Shown: positions 40,280-48,880 of the stretch, one piece after another
Position numbering within the stretch: the stretch's first letter is position 1
How the letters are laid out: each line of letters starts with the position of its first letter
Source: Sideroxydans lithotrophicus ES-1
GTDB taxonomy: Bacteria; Pseudomonadota; Gammaproteobacteria; Burkholderiales; Gallionellaceae
NCBI RefSeq assembly: GCF_000025705.1
Contig: NC_013959.1
Location: 2,860,001 to 2,924,000, forward strand
Direction: 5' to 3'
Length of the DNA stretch: 64,000 nucleotides
Translations under genes and position numbers: made by a program
The notes under the pieces: generated by a model
The model's input: only the letters and a program-made list of their open reading frames with translations
Database searches by the model: none
Told to the model about the DNA's origin: nothing

Positions 40280-41353
40280 CTATTCCTGATTGACGGCCAC
40301 ATAATGAGAAGATTTGCGCAAGAACCGTTTTTCAACGAAATGCCAAAGAAAATATGCCGTCGTTACTACCATGAAACCAGCCGAAAGCAACATCAACCAA
40401 GGATGAGTATTGAATAACCCGAATGAGATCAATAACTGCAATATTGGAAAGTGAACGATGTATACCCCATAGGAAAAGTCGCCATATTTACCGAAGTTTC
40501 CGACATAGCTAAAGATGCAGGCAAAATAGATGACCAGCACCCCCAACGCGATCGGTTGCACGGCAATCCAAGGCAACCATGATTTCAGCGCAAAAGCCGT
40601 CACTGCAAGCAGAGCGAGCCACGGCGCATACTTGGCAAAGTGTTGAAAATAATAGTAGCTAGTTGCGCCCGCAATAAAGTAAACCAGCTGGCCTGGTAAT
40701 TGGCGCTGTAATTCCAGATAAAAACCTGCGCCAGTTTTATTTGCCATGTACTCCATATAGATGGAATAAATCACTGAACACGCATAGAGCAAAAATATCA
40801 CCTTCATGCGTCCATACTTGCGGAACGCCCTGACAACAACCGGTACCAGCAGATAGAACATCACCTCTATCTTCAAAGTCCATAAAGCGCCATTTATCGC
40901 TTGTAGAGAATTGTGCTCAAATACTCCGGGCAAACTCGGGTGCATGAAGTTGAGGAACACCAGGTTTGCCAAGATATATTTGGCAAGCTCCAATGAGATG
41001 TATTCATGCCATGAATACTTGCTGAAAATCATCCCCAGCACAGCGCAGGCAACAACGACAAATATATATGCCGGATAAATTCGGCGAGCTCTTTTTGAGA
41101 AGTAGTTGCCAACATCCTTGGAGTTTTCATAGCTCATGAAAATCAGAAAACCGCTGACAACAAAAAACGACTTCACTGCAATCTCTGAAGAAAATATTTC
41201 GCTTAAGATTGAAAGGCTATCAGCTCCAGATAGCACATAGGCATGCACCAAAAACACTATGAAAGCGAATACAAAGCGGAGCAGATCGAAATTGTTTACC
41301 CGCAAACGCCGATCGACCGACACTTTATTCTGAGGAGACTCCTGCACCTTCAA
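40280..41353 (-). CDS. Acyltransferase 3 family membrane protein (OafA-like)
   Basis: 357 residues, about ten membrane helices. NNFDLLRFVFAFIVFLVHAY holds the catalytic His region, then SEIAVKSFFVVSGFLIFMSY, FSKRARRIYPAYI and WTLKIEVMFYLLVP: the full acyltransferase-3 signature. It probably O-acetylates a sugar of the polysaccharide. The start is uncertain: TTG at 41353 overlaps the upstream TGA, while GTG at 41347 or 41323 is also possible. Confidence 0.88.
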   Translation of the reverse strand: MKVQESPQNKVSVDRRLRVNNFDLLRFVFAFIVFLVHAYVLSGADSLSILSEIFSSEIAVKSFFVVSGFLIFMSYENSKDVGNYFSKRARRIYPAYIFVVVACAVLGMIFSKYSWHEYISLELAKYILANLVFLNFMHPSLPGVFEHNSLQAINGALWTLKIEVMFYLLVPVVVRAFRKYGRMKVIFLLYACSVIYSIYMEYMANKTGAGFYLELQRQLPGQLVYFIAGATSYYYFQHFAKYAPWLALLAVTAFALKSWLPWIAVQPIALGVLVIYFACIFSYVGNFGKYGDFSYGVYIVHFPILQLLISFGLFNTHPWLMLLSAGFMVVTTAYFLWHFVEKRFLRKSSHYVAVNQE

Positions 41354-42330
41354 TCCACTTTCCGTATCCAGAACGACCTCGGTTCCAAATGTGCGGGATT
41401 AAGCCGTAGCATAGGAAATTTATTCTTCATTTCATCCGAATGATGCCGGCTGAGAAAATTCAGGGCCGCAATGATCTCAAAGTGAGGATTGCACGACAAA
41501 AATGCCTCCAACAGATACTGCTCGTTCCATAGCTTGACCTCGTCAATCAGCCAGTGGTCGAGATAGTCGCAGGGCGTAAAGATATCGTGAATATGAATTA
41601 GCACGCCCGCATTCAGAATTGGCAATATCTCCAGGCATTCTGTCAGCACATCACTCTGTGGGCGAATCACATGGGAAGAATCTATGAACAGAATGTCATT
41701 TGCCACCAATTGCCTGAATATTGATTGATCAACGTTCTCGACCTTTTGACGAACAACTTCAATCCCTTCAACTTTATCCAGCCATTGCATTTCATAAGGC
41801 TCGATACATTGATGCAGGCATTGGTATCCGGAGTCTTCATTCCGATTCTGCTCGATTGCCGCCCTGGCCATCAGGGTCGAGAAACCGCTGCCGATCTCAA
41901 TGATACGTTTAGGCTTGCATAGACGGATCAAACTATAAAGATATTCCGCATCTCCCTCGGCGAAATTGGGATTGTTGTAGTAGTACGACCTGTCTACAGT
42001 CGGGGCGCTCGGCAGGCGTTGCAGCTCATCAGCATAATCAAATTTCTTTAGCCAGCTTATCTGTCCCGCTTCGTTATGATCGATACCCGGCAGATTCCTC
42101 TCATCGCGCAACGAGTGCTGCAGATATTTCTTGTAGTTATACATCGGTTCATAATAGTGATCACGAATCGGATAAACCCCGATCCTGTTGAAAATGCGCC
42201 TAGCCACCGGCATGCGCCAAATACCAAGCCTTCTAACCAGCTTCATTAAAATGGCTGCCATGGCCACAAGCGGCGCAAGAATCAGATCGGCAATTGGCAC
42301 ACCCACGTCAGCCACAAATCGTTTCAACAT
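41350..42330 (-). CDS. Class I SAM-dependent methyltransferase (Methyltransf_24-like)
   Basis: 326 residues. PKRIIEIGSGFSTLMARAAI is the SAM-binding loop, FIDSSHVIRPQSDVLTECLE the acidic block, and LIHIHDIFTP follows. The family methylates hydroxyl groups on sugars or small molecules. The N-terminal 60 residues are hydrophobic in part (residues 9-30). The ATG at 42330 is used; the frame upstream overlaps the neighbouring GT2. The substrate is unknown. Confidence 0.75.
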   Translation of the reverse strand: MLKRFVADVGVPIADLILAPLVAMAAILMKLVRRLGIWRMPVARRIFNRIGVYPIRDHYYEPMYNYKKYLQHSLRDERNLPGIDHNEAGQISWLKKFDYADELQRLPSAPTVDRSYYYNNPNFAEGDAEYLYSLIRLCKPKRIIEIGSGFSTLMARAAIEQNRNEDSGYQCLHQCIEPYEMQWLDKVEGIEVVRQKVENVDQSIFRQLVANDILFIDSSHVIRPQSDVLTECLEILPILNAGVLIHIHDIFTPCDYLDHWLIDEVKLWNEQYLLEAFLSCNPHFEIIAALNFLSRHHSDEMKNKFPMLRLNPAHLEPRSFWIRKVD

Positions 42331-42347
42331 TTTCAACTCCACAGTAC

Positions 42348-43121
42348 TTATCTTCGAACATGTAAACGCCAATAAACCGGCGAAAGAAAAAATCGCAGCA
42401 TACTTGTCAAATGCCACCTGAAGTACTTCATTTTTCTGTGGCTGTCTCGTCGCGCATCGTGCATCACCTTGGCGGCAGGACATAAAGCCACTTCATACCC
42501 CTGCAGACGTATTCTGGCGCACAGATCCACGTCCTCATAATAAAGAAAGAATCCGGGATCAAACCCTTTCATTTGCGCAAATACATCGTACCGGAACAAC
42601 ATGAACATCCCGCCGATCCAGTCTGGATAGATAACCCTTTCACTGACTGCATAGTCGCTTCCCTTGCATTTGCCAAACGCCTTGCAGAGTATCTTGAACG
42701 GACTCGGAAATCGCCGTGCACTATCTTCGATCTCGCCACTTGCATTAACCACCAGCGGGCCCGCGACTCCCACGGAGGGAGCTTGCAGGCAGGACGTCAG
42801 TGCCTGGAAAGGGTCATCTTTGAGCCTTATGTCCGGATTAATCACGCAAAAGTATTTGCCTTTTGCATGATTGAATGCTTGATTGTGATTGGCCGCAAAC
42901 CCCTGCGGCACTGAGTTACGAATCACTATTATCGGGAATGGGAAATCCCCCAGTCTGAAAGGTAGCGATTCTTCCAGATTCAACGTAAGAAGAACCTCAA
43001 ACGACGACGATCGACATTGCTTATCAAGGTCTCGCAACAGATTATCAATCAGGCGAATCTGCTTGTGACTGACAACTGATATGGAAATTCCTGCTTCACC
43101 CTTATTGGCTATTTCGCCCAT
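42348..43121 (-). CDS. Glycosyltransferase family 2 (rhamnosyltransferase-like)
   Basis: 257 residues. SVVSHKQIRLIDNLLRDL, VPQGFAANHNQAF, FCVINPDIRL (the DXD-equivalent site NPD) and GGMFMLFRYDVFAQMKGFD followed by FFLYYEDVDLC are those of the WbbL/RfbF-type GT2 group, often rhamnosyl- or related deoxyhexosyltransferases. Its start overlaps the end of the next gene by 13 bases. Confidence 0.85.
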   Translation of the reverse strand: MGEIANKGEAGISISVVSHKQIRLIDNLLRDLDKQCRSSSFEVLLTLNLEESLPFRLGDFPFPIIVIRNSVPQGFAANHNQAFNHAKGKYFCVINPDIRLKDDPFQALTSCLQAPSVGVAGPLVVNASGEIEDSARRFPSPFKILCKAFGKCKGSDYAVSERVIYPDWIGGMFMLFRYDVFAQMKGFDPGFFLYYEDVDLCARIRLQGYEVALCPAAKVMHDARRDSHRKMKYFRWHLTSMLRFFLSPVYWRLHVRR

Positions 43122-43951
43122 CGCATATAGCCCCAGTACAAAATCAATCTACGCACGAATTTTAATACCGAATATATGCAGAGTCCTAACCATTGAATGA
43201 AATTGATGCATCCAGACTGATAGAGTTGACCATAATTGTCCAAATCTCCGCGCTCCATTGACCATAACTGTGCGCTCAGTCCTGCTGCGCCATAAGCAGG
43301 CTTGTATATTGCTGCCAAATCAGCACTGAGTTTTATAACTGCCATTTGCGCGCATACAATCTCCAGCCATAGCAAATGATCTTCCATGTGTCGCTTCCCC
43401 TCGGCGAAGCGGAATGGAATCTCGCGTTTGAGCATGACTGAAGGCGTTATGAAACGATTGGATAACAGCAGACTATTTTTCGATATGGGCATCGCCATAC
43501 ATTCTCTTATTTCCCAGTCTGCCACCTTCGTATGACTGCCCGATTTTCGATGCATATGTCCACTCAATGCGATCTCTGAGTGGGTCGCCATATAGTTATA
43601 TTGAATCTCGATCTTTTTTGGATGCCATGCATCATCGGCATCCAGAAACGCAACATAAGGCTGGCAGGCCGCGTTCCAACCTGCATTTCGTGCGCTTGCC
43701 GCTCCCTGATTCTCATTAAGAGCTATAACCTTCACCCAATCCGGGTACTCCAGCCTAAACTTGCACAACAATTCCAATGTCTCATCGCCACTCGCATCGT
43801 CAACCAAAATGACCTCGGCCGGCTTCTGAGTTTGTTGAACTATGGAATCGAATGCGCGGCCTATTGTTCTTGTGCACTTAAAGCAAGGTATTACCACGCT
43901 TACCGGTGCATCGACTAATACTTCGGCGCGGGGGGCTGAAATTTCCTTCAT
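43109..43951 (-). CDS. Glycosyltransferase family 2
   Basis: 280 residues, GT-A fold: SVVIPCFKCTRTIGRAFDS, VILVDDASGDETLE, NQGAASARNAGW and AFLDADDAWHP (DXD site). A C-terminal hydrophobic helix could hold it at the membrane. The ATG at 43951 overlaps the stop of the upstream GT2 by four bases. The donor is unknown. Confidence 0.87.
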   Translation of the reverse strand: MKEISAPRAEVLVDAPVSVVIPCFKCTRTIGRAFDSIVQQTQKPAEVILVDDASGDETLELLCKFRLEYPDWVKVIALNENQGAASARNAGWNAACQPYVAFLDADDAWHPKKIEIQYNYMATHSEIALSGHMHRKSGSHTKVADWEIRECMAMPISKNSLLLSNRFITPSVMLKREIPFRFAEGKRHMEDHLLWLEIVCAQMAVIKLSADLAAIYKPAYGAAGLSAQLWSMERGDLDNYGQLYQSGCINFIQWLGLCIYSVLKFVRRLILYWGYMRWAK

Positions 43952-45033
43952 GAAAAGCGAGTTATTCTAAAATACAGGTTCTTTAATCGAAAGAACATCG
44001 CGCTATCAGCTCGAATGCGGAAAATGCTTAGCATGAGCAATTTGAATTTCGTTACAAGCGCAAAGCCAACGCCGAATCTCTTGTTTAATCTACCCCATCT
44101 TGTGACCACGTCTAGACAATCAGCTGCAGCCCTGAAGTAAAGCCGCGTTGCATGATCAAAAGCGATGGCTCGCGCCTCACCGGTGTTTTGCTCAAGCAAC
44201 ACTGTAATGATGGCGTCAATTTTATCCATATCAAACTTTGGGGGGGAGGGTTCGCGCAATTTCAGTACCTCGTCAATCCAGTCCTGATTCACGCCCATCG
44301 GAGCAAAAATGAACGTCCAATATCGTCGTCTGATTTGCTGCCCCAACGCTTGCTGTTTATTCGACGTACTAGTTGAAATCTGTGTCTCATGTTGCCTATA
44401 TAGGAGCAACACCTCCGGAACATTGGTCATATTCCAACCTGCCTGCGCCGCCCTTTCCCATAGGTCGTAGTCTTCGCACTTTTCCCATGCTTTGTCGTAC
44501 CGCAACCCTTTTACCAAATCCGCTTTCATCATCACCGATGGGTGTGCAAATGGCGAACCAAAGAGCAACTCCGCCTTGACAGCACTATCACTCTGAGCAT
44601 GCTTTAGTACACGAGTGTCCGCTGTGCCAAACAATCTGGCCCAGCTGCCGCAAATATCGGCATCAGTTTCCTGCAACCAGCGCAGTTGACGTTCAAAACG
44701 CTGTGGCAGTGCCACATCATCCTGATCCATACGTGCAATCCATTGACCCTTTGCAAGATCGATTATGTCATTCAGAGTTGTTGCCAGATTCCTGTTCTCG
44801 CGAGAAATGAGACGAATTCTGGTATCTCGTTCTTGATACTTTTTCAGCACTTGAAGTGAATTATCTGTAGATCCATCGTCAATTATGATGAATTCAAAAT
44901 CTGAAAATGTTTGTTTCAAAATCGAATCAATGGCTTCTGCCAAATATTTTTCGCCGTTGTACACCGGCATCGCAACTGAAATTACCGGTGCAATATTTTC
45001 ATCAGTTCTGGCTCTCAAGACAGTCATATTCAC
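43948..45033 (-). CDS. Glycosyltransferase family 2
   Basis: 361 residues. ISVAMPVYNGEKYLAEAIDS, FIIIDDGSTDNSL and ARMDQDDVALPQRFE (DXD-like) are standard GT2 features. The C-terminal 90 residues hold no known domain. The start is either GTG at 45033, which overlaps the upstream TGA (GTGA), or ATG at 45027. Confidence 0.87.
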   Translation of the reverse strand: MNMTVLRARTDENIAPVISVAMPVYNGEKYLAEAIDSILKQTFSDFEFIIIDDGSTDNSLQVLKKYQERDTRIRLISRENRNLATTLNDIIDLAKGQWIARMDQDDVALPQRFERQLRWLQETDADICGSWARLFGTADTRVLKHAQSDSAVKAELLFGSPFAHPSVMMKADLVKGLRYDKAWEKCEDYDLWERAAQAGWNMTNVPEVLLLYRQHETQISTSTSNKQQALGQQIRRRYWTFIFAPMGVNQDWIDEVLKLREPSPPKFDMDKIDAIITVLLEQNTGEARAIAFDHATRLYFRAAADCLDVVTRWGRLNKRFGVGFALVTKFKLLMLSIFRIRADSAMFFRLKNLYFRITRFS

Positions 45034-45974
45034 TTTTCCATCGCCTTAAGCCAGTCATAAGTGCGAGCAAGGCCCTCCTCGAATTCGACCTTGGGTCTCC
45101 AACCTGTGTGTGTTTCCAATTTTGTCGAATCCAACACATTTGTCTTAACATCAAAAGCCCGCGCAGGGAGATTCTCTACCTTCACACTGCATCCGACCTC
45201 TTTAAGCAAGACCTTGATCGCCTCAATCACATCCAAGTTGCTTAAACCAACGCCCGAGCCAATGTTGTATGTCTCCGTTAATTGCCCATGTTGTAATGCG
45301 CTCACGATTCCGGACGCCAAGTCACTGACATACAAATAATCGCGTATTGTTCCTTGTTGCCCAAAGATTCTGATTGGCTTTCCCGTCATGGCTGATGCCA
45401 GAGCTGTGGAAATGAATCCCTGGCCCACAAATGGCCGCTGCCCCGCTCCGTAAGCATTGCCGGGGCGAATGCAGACAAACTTCAATCCATGCGTTACAGC
45501 ATATAGATATGCATAATTTTCCAAAGTCAGCTTAGTCACGCCATATGGAGAAATGGGCTTGGTTGGGTGGGTCTCTAGTATTGGCAATTCATTCGCTTCA
45601 CCATAAACCGTCCCCCCGGACGACATCAGGATCAATTTCGTTCCCCTTTCTGCCGCTTCCGAGAACAACTGTACCGTAGGTGGCAAATTTTCAAGCAAAT
45701 CGGCCAGAGGGTTATCGAATGAGGTATTCGGAACTGTGGCATATGCCAGGTGAATACCCTCCTGGTGGTTCGCAAGCAAACTGCCAATCAAGTCTCGTTG
45801 GCCAAAATCACCGGAAATATAGGTGGCCTCATTTGGTAATTCATATCGAGGAGTGAGGCTTCGACCCAACACCGTAACATGCCTTCCAGTGGCTATGAGT
45901 TGCGGCACAAGGTGTGCGCCAATATAGCCCGCACCGCCGATGACCAAGGTTTTTATTGTTGCAGTTGATTTCAC
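45030..45974 (-). CDS. NAD-dependent nucleotide-sugar epimerase/dehydratase
   Basis: 314-residue extended SDR: VIGGAGYIGAHLVPQL binds NAD, MSSGGTVYGEANE and SPYGVTKLTLENYAY carry the Ser/Tyr-Lys triad. UDP-glucose 4-epimerase-like; the specific sugar is not evident. The start is GTG at 45974, overlapping the stop of the fucosyltransferase-like gene, and the stop overlaps the next GT2 start. Confidence 0.85.
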   Translation of the reverse strand: MKSTATIKTLVIGGAGYIGAHLVPQLIATGRHVTVLGRSLTPRYELPNEATYISGDFGQRDLIGSLLANHQEGIHLAYATVPNTSFDNPLADLLENLPPTVQLFSEAAERGTKLILMSSGGTVYGEANELPILETHPTKPISPYGVTKLTLENYAYLYAVTHGLKFVCIRPGNAYGAGQRPFVGQGFISTALASAMTGKPIRIFGQQGTIRDYLYVSDLASGIVSALQHGQLTETYNIGSGVGLSNLDVIEAIKVLLKEVGCSVKVENLPARAFDVKTNVLDSTKLETHTGWRPKVEFEEGLARTYDWLKAMEK

Positions 45975-46849
45975 AGTTTTACCCAGCCCGGCGGCAGTAA
46001 GTCTTGCACATCTGTTCGGTTAGCAAACCAGCGCTCTGGAGCAATCACGACCTTTTCCGGATTCGGATTGAGCCACGCACCCCACCAACTGAACGAACTA
46101 TTTGCGATGATGTGATGTTTGCACAAACTCATCAATCGCATGTCGTTAAAGCTCATTGAGCCGTGATTGTAGTCAACATACTGGCTTGGAAATTCTATTT
46201 CCAGATTGTCTTTTACCCAGGCGATGTCATCCGAAAAGACAAAAAAATATGGATTCCGCACTTGCCCCGCAATATGTTTGATCGATTTGCGGTAATAATC
46301 CAAAGAACACAGTCCATGTGTTGCTGCTGTCAGTGGATTATTTGCGTAATCGCCCCGTCGGATATGCAAACTCACCGCATTCTCTTGATCGATCTTTTCA
46401 GCCAATTCTGCGTTATGACTATCCAGCGGCAACTTGAAAGAAAAATCTTTACGAATTTCAACAGCGGCATCCAAAAAATATTTCTCGCTTTGCCAGTAGC
46501 CCGCAAGGTAACAATCGCCTGTTATTTTTCTTATTCCATTCCAGTAGGAAAAATGTGGTTCTACAACAAACCCTTTTCTACGGAAAATCGACATGCCGGG
46601 CCGGGACACAACCCGCCGAATACCTGATGCAGATTGCCATCCCAGAATTTCATGCACGTCAGCTTCACTCGCTATTTCAATCTTGCATCCGAATATCCGA
46701 TCAAGTTCAAAACCCTGGTGTAATGCATAATTCGTGAATCCTGAAATATCCAGTTTCAAGGGAACCTCAAGTTTGAGAGATAGCGCTCGAGCCGCTGCGT
46801 ATTGAAACATTTGGTTGCCAAGACCGCCAATGATGTTAGATATGACCAT
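45971..46849 (-). CDS. GT11 alpha-1,2-fucosyltransferase-type enzyme
   Basis: 292 residues. SNIIGGLGNQMFQYAAARAL is the hallmark N-terminus of GT11, SLHIRRGDYANN is the HxRRxDY donor-binding motif, and IANSSFSWWGAWLN is conserved. Members move L-fucose (or colitose) from the GDP-sugar to galactose. GDP-sugar genes gmd, colC/fcl-like and colD-like lie in the same gene run. The ATG at 46849 gives a normal start; an upstream GTG/ATG would overlap the next gene. Confidence 0.92.
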   Translation of the reverse strand: MVISNIIGGLGNQMFQYAAARALSLKLEVPLKLDISGFTNYALHQGFELDRIFGCKIEIASEADVHEILGWQSASGIRRVVSRPGMSIFRRKGFVVEPHFSYWNGIRKITGDCYLAGYWQSEKYFLDAAVEIRKDFSFKLPLDSHNAELAEKIDQENAVSLHIRRGDYANNPLTAATHGLCSLDYYRKSIKHIAGQVRNPYFFVFSDDIAWVKDNLEIEFPSQYVDYNHGSMSFNDMRLMSLCKHHIIANSSFSWWGAWLNPNPEKVVIAPERWFANRTDVQDLLPPGWVKL

Positions 46850-46866
46850 GTCCGGTGTTCCGTCGG

Positions 46867-47928
46867 TCAGAGACGCGCTGGATCGCAAATCGAATCATCT
46901 AGTGCAGAAACAATGGTGCACGTTATCTGTTCTGCAAAATCCTCAGCCATGAATGGCTTGGCCGCGGCACTATCCAGAAAGTCACGGACCGCAATTTGGT
47001 AGGCTTGATAGTTGGCTTCAGTCATATGCGTAAGATACCAATACAAGTCATCATGGCTACTGAATTCGCGTCGATCAATGAAACAAGCCCGGGGAATGTA
47101 ATCCGATACATTGGGTGCGCCCCAATATATGGGGACACAGCCAGCAAAAAAACAATCAAATATTTTCTCGGTGATGTAGCCAGGCAAGTCTTTTACATTC
47201 TCATAACACACCGCAAATCGATATTTTTTGAGTGTTTCAAGTTTGCTTGGAACTTTCCCACGGTAAGAAGAAAAGGCCTTGTACCCAGTTAGCCGTGCCC
47301 AGCGCAATGCCATTCGATGCCACAGCCTCCCTATCTTCCCGAATCGAGGGGGCGATACTTCCCAGCCACTTCCATATAAATCGAATGCCTCAGGAGCATT
47401 GTGCTCAAACCATCGTATGGTTCTCACTCGTTCAGCGTACAGATCCAGTGAGCTTTGCTGGTTCGGGCATCTGTTACCGGCAATCAGACAACACAACCGG
47501 TCGCGGCCTTGCCAACCGATCTGGTCAAGGCGATGAATTTTATTCGGGAAATTTATCTTGATATATCGCCTATGGTCGACCAAGTCATCTCGCCAGGTAA
47601 AGATTCTCTGATAGTGTGCAAGTAAGGACTGAGAGGCATTCGAGGGGCATATCTGGGCCGTTTCCATCAACAAAACGAATGCCGGTACATCCAGCTCTCT
47701 TTGCATGGCATTCATGTGCAATTCAAAGACCACGCTGCGCCCCGCATTCATATCGGGCGTATTCAGCTCGATGCCGCACGACAGCAGACGCTCACGCAAC
47801 ATCCAGTAGGGATAATTGCTGTCGTCCCGATTTATTGCATGTGTGAGATCAAAGCGTGCATTTTCGGAAACACCCTGCTCGATGTAGTTTGCATACCGGA
47901 TTTTCCAATCTGCGCGCATATTGGCCAT
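46867..47928 (-). CDS. GT10 alpha-1,3/4-fucosyltransferase-type enzyme
   Basis: 353 residues. The family's signature is unmistakable: YRFAVCYENVKDLPGYITEK followed by IFDCFFAGCVPIYWGAP. Bacterial members such as those of Helicobacter transfer L-fucose from GDP-fucose to GlcNAc. Here the donor may be GDP-colitose if the ColC/ColD calls are right. Start at 47928 (MANMRADW) or 47919; the upstream GT2 ends at 47934. Confidence 0.9.
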   Translation of the reverse strand: MANMRADWKIRYANYIEQGVSENARFDLTHAINRDDSNYPYWMLRERLLSCGIELNTPDMNAGRSVVFELHMNAMQRELDVPAFVLLMETAQICPSNASQSLLAHYQRIFTWRDDLVDHRRYIKINFPNKIHRLDQIGWQGRDRLCCLIAGNRCPNQQSSLDLYAERVRTIRWFEHNAPEAFDLYGSGWEVSPPRFGKIGRLWHRMALRWARLTGYKAFSSYRGKVPSKLETLKKYRFAVCYENVKDLPGYITEKIFDCFFAGCVPIYWGAPNVSDYIPRACFIDRREFSSHDDLYWYLTHMTEANYQAYQIAVRDFLDSAAAKPFMAEDFAEQITCTIVSALDDSICDPARL

Positions 47929-47933
47929 CTTGA

Positions 47934-48848
47934 TTAACGCTCGCCACGGGCTCGTATCGCCCGGCGTATCGGTTCGCGAACCGTCATGGAAAAAAACATT
48001 TCGGCCAGTTTTAGCGGAAACGCAAACAGCAATGCCAGCCGAGTCCAACCTTTGGCTATTCTGATGAACGATATCAGATAGCCCATTCTTTGCCGGGCAG
48101 TACGAATTTTCTTGGCTATTGAGCTTTTTTGCGCGGAAACGTAGTGCTTTTGATTATTCACAGTACAGCCGAACAGTCTTTTTTCAGCCAGTGCTAGCCG
48201 CCCTTGGCCTAACAGCCAAAATACGAATAATGTATCTGCACCGTATTCACCGTAACGCTGGACATGCTCCGGCCAAGAAAAGCTCTTCATATTCCTCATA
48301 GGTAACAACCCATAAATAGCATGTGGAATTGCTCCACCTTCTGGCAACATGAAAAATCGAAGCTGCCTTATTAGCGAATTGTTACAAGTCATTGTTACTA
48401 AGGCCGCATGCGAATCGGGATAATCCAAAACAGTGCGGCCATCCTCTTCTCTAATGTCAAAATCACAAAATGAAATTGTCGCCGCGTCATCATTTAATTT
48501 TGCTGCAAGTAAATATTCGACAAATTCAGGCGAGTGCCAATCATCATCCGCAGACCAAATAAAAAATTCGCCCTTAGCTTTTTCCAATACAAACTGAAAA
48601 TTGAGATTGATTCCTAAATTTGCTGATTGCTTGAAGTATCTTATTCGTTCGTCGTTACGCATAAATTCGCACATTATATTTTCCGTTTCATCCCCTTGCG
48701 ATGCGTTATCGGAAACTATAATGTCCAGATTAGTGTACGTTTGTTTCGTAATCTCTGTAAGAGTGCGTCGCAAATCCACTGGTCGATTGTATGTTCGAAT
48801 GCCGATACTTATGAGCGGCTTATTTTTCGAGCTTTCGATTTTTTCCAT
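47934..48848 (-). CDS. Glycosyltransferase family 2
   Basis: 304 residues: ISIGIRTYNRPVDLRRTL, IIVSDNASQGDETENI and FIWSADDDWHSPEF (DDD site). A C-terminal hydrophobic/basic part is present. Base composition is AT-rich: a hand count of the 60 bases from 48661 gives 22 G/C, versus 34 for the 60 bases from 11221 in accC. The donor is unknown. Confidence 0.87.
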   Translation of the reverse strand: MEKIESSKNKPLISIGIRTYNRPVDLRRTLTEITKQTYTNLDIIVSDNASQGDETENIMCEFMRNDERIRYFKQSANLGINLNFQFVLEKAKGEFFIWSADDDWHSPEFVEYLLAAKLNDDAATISFCDFDIREEDGRTVLDYPDSHAALVTMTCNNSLIRQLRFFMLPEGGAIPHAIYGLLPMRNMKSFSWPEHVQRYGEYGADTLFVFWLLGQGRLALAEKRLFGCTVNNQKHYVSAQKSSIAKKIRTARQRMGYLISFIRIAKGWTRLALLFAFPLKLAEMFFSMTVREPIRRAIRARGER

Positions 48849-48880
48849 TTTCTTTTCTGCTTCTGTGCAAAAGTGCTTTA

